64,000 nucleotides of DNA from NCBI GenBank assembly GCA_016219005.1, contig JACRCN010000073.1, positions 1-64,000 on the forward strand, read 5' to 3'. Positions 57,412 through 64,000 of the stretch are shown here, piece by piece (the stretch's first letter is position 1; the number at the start of each line of letters is the position of its first letter). This DNA is from Deltaproteobacteria bacterium. Lineage in GTDB: Bacteria > Desulfobacterota > Desulfobacteria > Desulfobacterales > SpSt-501. The notes beneath the pieces are model-generated. The model was not told the origin of the DNA and ran no database searches. It worked only from the letters and a program-made list of their open reading frames with translations. Made by a program: the position numbers and the translations under genes.

Positions 57412-59316
57412 CTAAAAATCCTTCAAATCGGCTTCGCTCATAGGGATGTCTTGTCCGGCAACCTGCGAAACCTTTGACGGGCCGGCGTTCGTTTTGATCT
57501 GCCGCTTGCCCTTCTTGAGGACATTGATGCCATTCTTCTTGTTGTCGGCTTTAGGGGCGCTGGCGGCACTTCCAGCGATGATCACCGCCAACTCCTCAAT
57601 AGCGGCTTTCATCTGTTCCGCCTGGGCATTCAGTTCTTCCGAGGCCGACGCGGACTCCTCGGCCGTGGCCGCATTCTGCTGCACCACCTTGTCCATCTCC
57701 GAGACCGCCTTGTTGATCTGGTCGATTCCCTGGGCCTGCTCGGTCGAGGCTGCATTGATTTCGGAGACAAGATCGGCGATCTTCTTTGAACTCGTGGACA
57801 CCTCCGTAAATGCGGCGTTGGTGCTGTTTACCAGCCCCGTGCCTTCCTTGATGCGTTTAACGGAGCCGTCGATGAGGTTGGAGGTGTTTTTTGCTGCCTC
57901 GGCCGCACGGATGGCGAGGTTGCGTACCTCGTCGGCCACGACCGCAAAACCGGCGCCGGCCTCGCCCGCCCGAGCAGCCTCCACCGCGGCGTTCAGCGCC
58001 AGCAGGTTGGTCTGGAACGCGATCTCGTCAATCGTTTTGACGATTTTCTGCGTCTCTTCGCTGGACTTTGAGATTTCCTTCATGGCGCCGGTCAATTGCG
58101 TCATGGACTCGTTGGCCTTGTCGATGATCTGATTTGATTCGTTGACCATGATGTTTGCCTGCCGGGCGTGGTCCGCATTCTGTTTGGTCATGGAGGATAT
58201 CTCCTCCAGCGAGGCGGAGGTCTCCTGAATGGAGGCGGCCTGCTCCGAGGCACCCGCGGCAAGGTTCTGGCTGGAGGAGGACACCTGGCCGGCCGCGGAT
58301 GTCACCTCTTCGGATCCGGTGTTAATCAGTTCCACCACGCGATTGATCGGCCTGGTGATGGACCTGGCAAAGAAGAAAACGGCGACGATCGTCAGGGCGA
58401 AGAAAATCCCTCCGATAATCATGATCGCATTTCGAATCGCATGCGCCGTTGCCAAAAATTCGTCCTCATCTTGGGTAACCGTCAGGGTCCAGTCGGTCAG
58501 CTCAACCCTCGCGAAACCCGCGATTTTGTCCACGCCCTTGAAGCGGTACGCTTCAACCCCTTTCTTGCTGGACCCGATGGCTTTGTAAAGAGACGACATT
58601 TCAGGGATCTTGCTGATGTCTACCTGATGGATGAGTTCTTTCTTCGGATGGATGATGACCATCCCGGCGGCATTGGTCACAAAGGGGTAACCGGTTTCAC
58701 CGATTTTGACATTCGTGACGTCGTTCGCGAAAAAGTCCACTTTCACGAGCGTCATCAGAGCGCCTCTGAATTGTCCGGCGTCGTCCTTCAGCGGAGTGCA
58801 GAGTGGAACGATGAACGTGCCGGAAATCTTGGAGGCGACTGGATCGGCGATGGAGGTTTGGCCGCTTGCCTTAGTTTTTTGAAAATAGGGCCGATCTGCA
58901 GCGCTTAAGCCCTTGTGCTTTCCGCCATCTGAGTCTCCAAAAACCTTTCCGTCCTTATCGACCACAAGCACGCCCTCGTAGTTCTTGCCCACCTCCCTCA
59001 TTGCTGCCGCCAGGTTTTTGTTCAAAGCTTCTATCTCGGCCTGAGCCGATTCGATGCCGGAAGTCTGAACTTTTGAAACAGCCGTCGCTACGGCGCCGCG
59101 GCTGGCGAGACTTTTTGCGATGTTCACCTCTTCACCAAGGACGAGCTCTACCATGCCAGCCAGAGTGCGGGCAACTAACACAGCCTGCTCTTTAGATAAC
59201 TTGGTCAGCGTATCCGAGGATTTAATAAGAGAATATAGGCCAATCACCAATACCGGAACGAGCACAACTATGATACCGCCAAGGATCAACTTAAAACCAA
59301 GCGAACGCTTTTTCAT
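57412..59316 (-). CDS. methyl-accepting chemotaxis protein with periplasmic Cache domain
   Basis: A 634-residue chemoreceptor. TM1 is near 8-28 ([20 protein letters not shown]). A periplasmic double-Cache sensor follows ([60 protein letters not shown]), then TM2 near 300 ([16 protein letters not shown]). The signalling hairpin tip is [20 protein letters not shown] then [18 protein letters not shown] follows TTAGGAGGAA. No che genes are adjacent. Cache receptors of this type often bind amino acids or organic acids; the ligand is not predictable. Confidence 0.93.
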   Translation of the reverse strand: MKKRSLGFKLILGGIIVVLVPVLVIGLYSLIKSSDTLTKLSKEQAVLVARTLAGMVELVLGEEVNIAKSLASRGAVATAVSKVQTSGIESAQAEIEALNKNLAAAMREVGKNYEGVLVVDKDGKVFGDSDGGKHKGLSAADRPYFQKTKASGQTSIADPVASKISGTFIVPLCTPLKDDAGQFRGALMTLVKVDFFANDVTNVKIGETGYPFVTNAAGMVIIHPKKELIHQVDISKIPEMSSLYKAIGSSKKGVEAYRFKGVDKIAGFARVELTDWTLTVTQDEDEFLATAHAIRNAIMIIGGIFFALTIVAVFFFARSITRPINRVVELINTGSEEVTSAAGQVSSSSQNLAAGASEQAASIQETSASLEEISSMTKQNADHARQANIMVNESNQIIDKANESMTQLTGAMKEISKSSEETQKIVKTIDEIAFQTNLLALNAAVEAARAGEAGAGFAVVADEVRNLAIRAAEAAKNTSNLIDGSVKRIKEGTGLVNSTNAAFTEVSTSSKKIADLVSEINAASTEQAQGIDQINKAVSEMDKVVQQNAATAEESASASEELNAQAEQMKAAIEELAVIIAGSAASAPKADNKKNGINVLKKGKRQIKTNAGPSKVSQVAGQDIPMSEADLKDF

Positions 59317-59486
59317 GACCGATACTTCCTCCTAACGAATTGAAATCATATTGCGATGCCCTCCAGGACCAGTCCCATACAGACATCACCTCTTTATTCG
59401 CGAAAGCATTGAGCCGTGAAATACCTTGTTGTCATGTTGATTAATACTTCGGCAGATGAGTAAAAAGCTTTAGGCTATTTTAAGCC

Positions 59487-59726
59487 TTAGGCTTTATTGG
59501 TGAGGAATCCCCTGCGGAAACCCTCCAACGGAGAACGCGTAGTGGTCTGTGCGACAGGCTGAAAGGGCTTGGCACGAAACGGCTTGTAAGCGAGATAGAG
59601 CAGGCATGCCGCACCTCCGGATCGAACAATGTCGAACGCCAAGGCAGATGCAGCAACCATCGCGGCCACGTCAACTTGGACCCTTGCTATCACAAACGCC
59701 GCTTCCCTGGGAGTCGAGCTTCAGGT
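59487..59726 (-). pseudogene. LysE/RhtB-family exporter fragment
   Basis: The minus strand reads STPREAAFVIARVQVDVA, AMVAASALAFDIVRSGGA, ACLLYLAYKPFRAKPF and SPLEGFRRGFLTN before a stop. These are pieces of the N-terminal half of a LysE/RhtB amino-acid exporter (TPGPAxxFVIAR, then AALGLSALLAxSALAF-V---GAAYL-YLG---LR). The helix-1 to helix-2 loop is missing and the C-terminal ~100 residues are absent, so it is a truncated, internally deleted copy. It starts a few bases after the PilZ gene. Confidence 0.55.
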
Positions 59727-59744
59727 GATATTTCCAACGGAACG

Positions 59745-60095
59745 CTAATCGGAACAAGAAATTTTGGATATCAACTCCAACGCGACCAATTTATGACCCT
59801 TGAATCTTCCCTCTTCAAGATCCGTGATATGCGCTATTCTGGCCCTATAACATCCTTGCATGTGCCGTGATTCCTGTGGCGCGAGCAGTTCAACATTCGT
59901 TTCCTGTCCGACCTCGATCAAATCCAAAAAGGTCGAATCCGGCTTCACAATCACTCCGATTCCGGTCTCGGAGATGTCCTTAGCCTTAAGCTGGTAAAGC
60001 GGGGCATTCGGAAAAGCAAACACAACCATATGTTCGGACAATGCGGGGTATCGGGGTTTTAATCGCTTTTCTGCAGAAATAGGGTCTTTGTTCAT
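59745..60095 (-). CDS. PilZ-domain protein
   Basis: A 116-residue protein: AEKRLKPRYPALSEHMVVFA with an RxxxR-like start (RLKPR), then KAKDISETGIGVIVKPDSTF (DxSxxG-type motif DISETG), VGQETNVELLAP, and RIAHITDLEEGRFKGHKLVA. The two motifs that hold cyclic di-GMP are close to consensus, better than in the PilZ-like protein at 56 kb. Start ATG at 60095 has no strong ribosome site. It could respond to diguanylate cyclases such as the one at 37 kb. Confidence 0.75.
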   Translation of the reverse strand: MNKDPISAEKRLKPRYPALSEHMVVFAFPNAPLYQLKAKDISETGIGVIVKPDSTFLDLIEVGQETNVELLAPQESRHMQGCYRARIAHITDLEEGRFKGHKLVALELISKISCSD

Positions 60096-60592
60096 CTATC
60101 CCGTCCAGCAAATTACCAGAACAATAAAAAATAACCCCCTTTTTTGACTGAGAAGCTCTTCTTCTTACGTAATATCACACAATTTGGTTTGATGATGAGG
60201 CGTTTCATCGATCCCCTCGAACAAACCCTCCAATGTGAATTTGAGAAACCATTGGTTATGATATTTCGCGGATTCGCTTTGATTTACTAAGACTATCACA
60301 TATTTGCAGGAATTCAAAATGGGGCGGATGATTATGGATGCACAATAGTTTAAAATTATTGCAGATTAATCAAGTCTACATTACGTTTTCAGAGAGATGA
60401 TATGCTTGCCGGCCGCTGTCGGTATCGCAAGTTACAGACCATCGATTTCTTTTGCGAATATTGCGGTTGGGAACCTTATGTTTGAGAGGGCTTCCACAGA
60501 TCTTCTTAACGGAAGCAAACAAGAATAGGGGCTAAGAAGGAGGCCGGACCACATGGGTCTGACCTATTGGATTAGAAGAAGCGGTTCACCGG
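60096..60592. other. A+T-rich gene-free interval
   Basis: No supported gene. A 27-codon frame near 60402 contains CEYCG (zinc-ribbon-like) but lacks a clear start signal and family. The stretch probably holds the promoter of the PilZ gene and the end of the PEP-CTERM transcript. Confidence 0.4.
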
Positions 60593-61420
60593 TTACTTAC
60601 TAAACTTCCTTCTACCGTAACCAGCGAGTCCGAGTAAACCAACCCCAAGAAGCAACATGGTGGCGGGTTCGGGGACCGGGGTAACTCTAAAGCTGTCTAT
60701 GATAATTCCAGAATCCAAGTTGGTATCCCTCACCTGAAAGACGCCTATGCCAATGGTGTAGTCTCCACTTTCTGGAAACACAAAAGAGAAATTGTTAAAT
60801 CCCGTTTCTCGCGCGAACGAGGTATTGGACCACGCCAATGACGACATCAGATCAGGCGGCATCAGATCCAGTGTAATGTTCCCTGCCAATTTCTGCGATA
60901 GAATGAGGTCCAAGGAGGTGATGGATAAGAATGCAAAATCGTAGTTGAGACCGTCACTTGTCAAATAGTTCCAAGCGAACGTAAGAGTATCTCCGCCGTT
61001 GGCGTAAAAAGTCTGCTTAATAGCAGAGCCAGTACCGTGGACTGCATCCTCCTCCACATGGTGTGGACCGACTGTTATTGTATCAAGGGTATTCTGTGGA
61101 AGACCAAAAAACGCATCGTTTACGCTTGTCGCTGGAGTGCCAGAAAAAGGATACACGAAATCAAACCATTTTTGGTCTGTACTCCCATTCTTTATGCTTG
61201 TCCCCATTTCGTATGCAAGACTGTCATTAGTTAACACCGCCTGGTAGCTGCCTTGGACTGGCCCGCTGCCGATACTACCCGTCTGAACGCTCACATCGCC
61301 GATGGCTTGCCAACCGGTCAGATTGCCGGTTTCAAATCCTCCGTTTATAATTGAAGAATGGCCGGTGGAACCAAATAAAAAACCTATGAAAGTAATTGCG
61401 ATAATGAGTCCATTTTTCAT
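60593..61420 (-). CDS. PEP-CTERM sorted exported protein
   Basis: A 275-residue secreted protein. The signal peptide is KNGLIIAITFIGFLFGSTG. The body looks like a lectin-type beta-sandwich (INGGFETGNLTGWQAIGDVS, NNFSFVFPESGDYTIGIGVF). The C-terminus is a complete PEP-CTERM sorting tag: VPEPATMLLLGVGLLGLAGY then GRRKFSK. Such proteins are processed by exosortase and linked to exopolysaccharide or floc formation; exosortase genes are not in this window. Start ATG at 61420 follows GAGGAG. Confidence 0.9.
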   Translation of the reverse strand: MKNGLIIAITFIGFLFGSTGHSSIINGGFETGNLTGWQAIGDVSVQTGSIGSGPVQGSYQAVLTNDSLAYEMGTSIKNGSTDQKWFDFVYPFSGTPATSVNDAFFGLPQNTLDTITVGPHHVEEDAVHGTGSAIKQTFYANGGDTLTFAWNYLTSDGLNYDFAFLSITSLDLILSQKLAGNITLDLMPPDLMSSLAWSNTSFARETGFNNFSFVFPESGDYTIGIGVFQVRDTNLDSGIIIDSFRVTPVPEPATMLLLGVGLLGLAGYGRRKFSK

Positions 61421-61473
61421 AAGTTTCTCCTCGTTCGAGTCCGTTCGAACCAGTGGGGGTTTTGGTTTGCAAA

Positions 61474-61504
61474 AATATACATCGGTCAACTCATAAAAAT
61501 CAAG
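61474..61504 (-). promoter_or_regulatory. possible sigma70-type promoter for the PEP-CTERM gene
   Basis: Minus strand TTGATT and TATATT with an 18-bp spacer, about 55 nt before the ATG. A palindrome ACCACAAAGTGGT lies just upstream at 61531-61543 and could be an operator. Confidence 0.3.
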
Positions 61505-61674
61505 CAGGATTATAGGGATAAATCTGCTACACCACAAAGTGGTACAATCCTGTGATAGGCAGGGTGATGTCCAAGATATACAGAAATTCAAAATAATTGA
61601 TTATAAGTTATTAATATAAAATAGTTATCTGCATCGTGGCCTTCATGTCAAACCCAAACCATAGGAGGTAAGCC

Positions 61675-61745
61675 ATGAAAGTATCCAATGCCGCAAAAAC
61701 CTGAATGGATTATCATCGGCCCCATTCAAAAAAAACACCATTTGG
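61675..61745 (+). pseudogene. N-terminal fragment of a tyrosine-recombinase/integrase-like gene
   Basis: ATG at 61675 follows TAGGAGGTAA. The frame reads KVSNAAKT, then TGA, then MDYHRPHSKK, with the +1 frame adding NTIWLKR after the A-run. K-VSNA...C-EYH--NSKKNTIR is the usual beginning of the core-binding domain of XerC-type integrases in these bacteria. Only ~25 codons remain and they carry a stop and a frameshift, so this is a remnant. Confidence 0.4.
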
Positions 61746-61754
61746 CTTAAGCGG

Positions 61755-62732
61755 CTATGTTGCTATTAGATCGGAATGATGCCTGAAAAATTTCTCAAGA
61801 TAAGGCCTGTAAGACGACAGCCTATCCCGTAATGTTATTATTTCCGTTTCACCCATGAGCATAATGTTTTTGGCGAGCTCAACATTCTGTTTTGCCATTT
61901 CCATCTTCGGCATCCCTAATACTATTGAGCTCACGGGCAAACTCCAGACATAATGCAATAAAGATTCAAGCCTTCCTCCTGGGGCTTCCTCCAAGAGCTT
62001 GCCTTGTGCAGTAGCTTTCATTGCCAAGATCCCCATCTTTTTGTTTAAGGCGGCGGGAAGGGCTTTTTTCTCAAACTCTCCTATATTGGCAGCGTTAAGT
62101 TGAAGCATACAACAATCAAAATCCAACTGCTCGATGGCTTTCTCTGCTACTTCACCATCGGTATGACAGCTAAAACCGATTAACTTTGCGGCTTTTTGAT
62201 TCTTAAGCTTTACCAAGCAATCATAAACTCCTCCATGGGCTCCGATCTTAGAAAGGTCCTCAAAGTTATGCAGGCCATGTATATGTAACAAGTCTACGCG
62301 ATCGGTCTGCAGTCTTTTCAAGCTCAACTCGAATTGGCGCATAAAATTATTGCTGTCTCGTGATTCAATTTTAGTGACAAGAAATACCTTTTCCCGGCGA
62401 CCTTTTATAAATAAGCCTAAACGGCGCTCGCTCTCTCCATTACCGTAATTATGAGCCGTGTCGAAGTAGTTAATTCCAGAATTTAAAGCCCACTCAAGAA
62501 CTTCTTGAGCCTTGTCATCTGATGGATAGCCTTTCAGGAAAACGCTTCCACATCCAAAGGCCAATAAAGATACCTGGACTCCGGTATTTCCCAATGTTCT
62601 TTGGGGGAGTCCGCTTTTCATTGCGCATTGTTCGAGCAGCGGGCTTAAAGATGAAGAACAACCGACTCCAAGAGCGGCAATGCCGGTGCTGCATATCAAA
62701 AATCGTCTTCGAGTCATTGTTTTGTCGGTCAT
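61755..62732 (-). CDS. Tat-exported lipoprotein-type aldo/keto reductase
   Basis: A 325-residue protein. The N-terminus has a twin-arginine motif (MTRRRFL, 6-12) and a lipobox-like LGVGC with Cys25. The AKR tetrad follows: Asp91 and Tyr96 (YFDTAHNYGNGES), Lys121 (FLVTKIESRD), His152 (LLHIHGLHNF). Export of a folded NAD(P)H-type reductase through Tat is unusual but seen in anaerobe AKR-like proteins, which may use other donors outside the cytoplasm. Start ATG at 62732 follows GAGG. It is monocistronic, and A+T-rich like its neighbours. Confidence 0.82.
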   Translation of the reverse strand: MTDKTMTRRRFLICSTGIAALGVGCSSSLSPLLEQCAMKSGLPQRTLGNTGVQVSLLAFGCGSVFLKGYPSDDKAQEVLEWALNSGINYFDTAHNYGNGESERRLGLFIKGRREKVFLVTKIESRDSNNFMRQFELSLKRLQTDRVDLLHIHGLHNFEDLSKIGAHGGVYDCLVKLKNQKAAKLIGFSCHTDGEVAEKAIEQLDFDCCMLQLNAANIGEFEKKALPAALNKKMGILAMKATAQGKLLEEAPGGRLESLLHYVWSLPVSSIVLGMPKMEMAKQNVELAKNIMLMGETEIITLRDRLSSYRPYLEKFFRHHSDLIAT

Positions 62733-63150
62733 TTTTTCCTCATTGAAAAATTGCGTATTCTGTTGGCTTCTTATCAAGGTCATTTCGCAAATAGTCGAAG
62801 GTGACATTATGCCACACGGAACTTAAGAGCAATACGTATTGGACATTTTGTTGAATCTGGGGCCAACTCTGATTTTGGACCCTGATAAAAATTTCAAAAA
62901 TACATGTTTTTAAGATGGCTTCTGGTACCACTAACGCGTATTGCGTCTACAACTTACTGAAATTTCAAATACATATTTTTTTAACTCAAGTTCCCCTTAT
63001 TTAGGCCGATATCAGTTAGGATAGAGTCCCGACTTGTTTCTGCACGTCTTTTCCTTGTTCGGATTATGCACGGAGGTTTGTGATATTAAGTTGATGGCGA
63101 GCATGCAGCTTCAAAATCGCCACACAATCCAATCAAGGGGGGCATTGGAC
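62733..63150. other. A+T-rich gene-free interval with solo repeat ends
   Basis: TGTTTTTAAGATGGCTTCT (62905-62923) matches the end of the interspersed repeat without a core. A direct repeat AATTTCAAAAATACATGTTT / AATTTCAAATACATATTT lies at about 62890 and 62963. No gene is seen. Confidence 0.45.
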
Positions 63151-63600
63151 ATGATCAAATCAATTATGCTCGCACTTTTTATTACATTTGCTTTTACGGG
63201 TGTTTGTTTTTCGGCAGATGTAACGATCGGATTGATCAGTGAAGTCAAAGGCAAAGCTATCGTCGTCCGGGATGGTCAGGAGCATGTTCCAGAAGCGGGC
63301 TTCAAACTGAAAATAAGCGACACACTTAACACGGGCCCTGAAGCCGCCATCGGCGTCATCTTCAACGATGAAACCGTGTTGTCAATCGGGGAGAACAGCG
63401 AGTTGGTCGTAAATGAATATGTTTTCAACCCGGACCAGAGCCGGTTTTCATTCGTCGTCAGGATGGTCCGAGGAACTGCCGCCTACATGTCCGGCCTGAT
63501 CGCCAAGATCAGCCCGGAATCAGCGCGCTTTATCACCCCCTCGGCCTCAATTGGCATCCGGGGCACGAAAATGGTCATCCAAGTCGAAAATGACAAATGA
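63151..63600 (+). CDS. FecR-domain exported protein
   Basis: A 149-residue protein with signal peptide (IKSIMLALFITFAFTGVCFS) and a FecR domain: GLISEVKGKAIVVRDGQE, AGFKLKISDTLNTGPEAAIG, NSELVVNEYVFNP and FVVRMVRGTAAYMSGLIAK then TPSASIGIRGT. Unlike iron-dicitrate FecR it has no cytoplasmic part. In Deltaproteobacteria this form is common beside OmpA-like or adhesin genes. ATG at 63151 is preceded by AAGGGGGG. It is followed 54 nt later by a lipoprotein gene on the same strand. Confidence 0.85.
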   Translation: MIKSIMLALFITFAFTGVCFSADVTIGLISEVKGKAIVVRDGQEHVPEAGFKLKISDTLNTGPEAAIGVIFNDETVLSIGENSELVVNEYVFNPDQSRFSFVVRMVRGTAAYMSGLIAKISPESARFITPSASIGIRGTKMVIQVENDK

Positions 63601-63654
63601 CAAAGGCATCTTGTAGGCGGTCGCAGAAACGAACAGTACCTATGCTTTTCGGCG

Positions 63655-64000
63655 ATGATGATGAAATCGGGGCTTTTTAAATACACCGCCCTGGCGCTAA
63701 CAGTTATCCTGCTGTCGTGCTCTTCGAATCGCAGCCTGGTGGTTCTCCTGCCGGACCCCGACGGAAAAGTCGGCCGAATCGAAGTGACTACCGACAAAGG
63801 GGCGCAGATGGTTGGACAGGCGTATCATTCCATACAAACAGGAGCTCGTGATGATGCGCTTTCTGTGCCAGCGCCTATGGAGCAAAAAAAAATCATGGAC
63901 CTCTTCGGTCGGGCATTGGCGGTGCAGCCAGATCCAAGATTCAGGCTTTGGACAGGCAGCTTATACTGCAAGAACCGGTCGGTGGAGCTTGTTGAAAACT
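63655..64000 (+). CDS. lipoprotein, 5' part (probably OmpA-like family), runs off the window
   Basis: The frame is open from ATG at 63655 to the last base. The N-terminus is a lipoprotein signal (LFKYTALALTVILLSCSSN, with LLSC as lipobox). It continues VVLLPDPDGKVGRIEVTTDK then GAQMVGQAYHSIQTG, a pattern seen at the start of OmpA-domain lipoproteins paired with FecR proteins. The OmpA domain itself would lie outside the window, so the family is an inference. Three successive ATGs leave the exact start open. Confidence 0.6.
   Translation, partial: MMMKSGLFKYTALALTVILLSCSSNRSLVVLLPDPDGKVGRIEVTTDKGAQMVGQAYHSIQTGARDDALSVPAPMEQKKIMDLFGRALAVQPDPRFRLWTGSLYCKNRSVELVEN

Noticed and set aside
60404-60490. 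27-codon ORF with a CEYCG zinc-ribbon-like motif
   Set aside because: Too short, no strong start signal and no second CxxC pair; left as part of a gene-free interval.
61702-61704. UGA in the integrase-like fragment as selenocysteine
   Set aside because: Only ~25 codons remain, a frameshift follows at once, no SECIS-like hairpin follows, and integrases are not known selenoproteins.

Overview
The window looks like chromosomal DNA of a strictly anaerobic deltaproteobacterium (Desulfobacterota, Desulfosarcina/Desulfatiglans-like). This is an inference. It rests on a HesB-like selenoprotein, a TRAP dicarboxylate-type transporter, an anaerobe-type ThiC under a TPP riboswitch, the DUF4082 / choice-of-anchor / PEP-CTERM surface proteins, a FecR protein paired with a lipoprotein, and high G+C over most of the window. 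No rRNA or other marker that would fix the species is present.

Layout. 0-8 kb: the 3' end of a DUF4082 surface protein, a Fis-type regulator, an aldo/keto reductase, an orphan J-domain protein, a PatB-type C-S lyase and a secreted beta-helix protein. 8-17 kb: a CPBP protease with a HEAT-repeat membrane protein, a flavin-reductase-like protein, Nudix, class III aminotransferase, HAD phosphatase and a large LOG-domain protein. 17-27.5 kb: peroxiredoxin, AlaX editing protein, a tight minus-strand run (YyaL-like, mutY, B12-radical SAM), thiC with its riboswitch, a SagB-type dehydrogenase and a nitroreductase. 27.5-46.5 kb is mostly housekeeping: HesB-like selenoprotein, macrodomain, zinc ribbon, ndk-trmJ, FAH hydrolase, leuC-leuD-leuB, lepA, a response regulator with diguanylate cyclase, valS, rsmE, tRNA-Phe and a cupin-TRAP operon.

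46.7-64 kb is accessory in character and lower in G+C. It starts with a very large fused membrane / spermidine-synthase-like / TPR protein. Between 50.6 and 54.0 kb lies a run of minus-strand genes separated by attC-like sites. This is an integron gene-cassette array with no integrase in the window (a CALIN) and carries a HAD hydrolase, an enoyl-CoA hydratase-like protein, a TIGR04076-like protein, a 44-codon ORF and a racemase-family protein lacking one catalytic Cys. Next comes gene debris (an unknown pseudogene, an Ldh-family fragment, a LysE-family fragment, an integrase N-terminal fragment) mixed with small regulators, two PilZ proteins, a chemoreceptor, a PEP-CTERM protein, a Tat-exported aldo/keto reductase and a FecR/lipoprotein pair.

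Cutting across the regions is one interspersed non-coding repeat family of about 140 bp with imperfect terminal inverted repeats. Six copies are seen (10.35, 11.9, 28.6, 34.7, 55.2 and 55.5 kb), plus two solo ends (leuD-leuB junction and 62.9 kb). The strongest candidates for a second look are the UGA-containing HesB gene, the attC cassette array and this repeat family.
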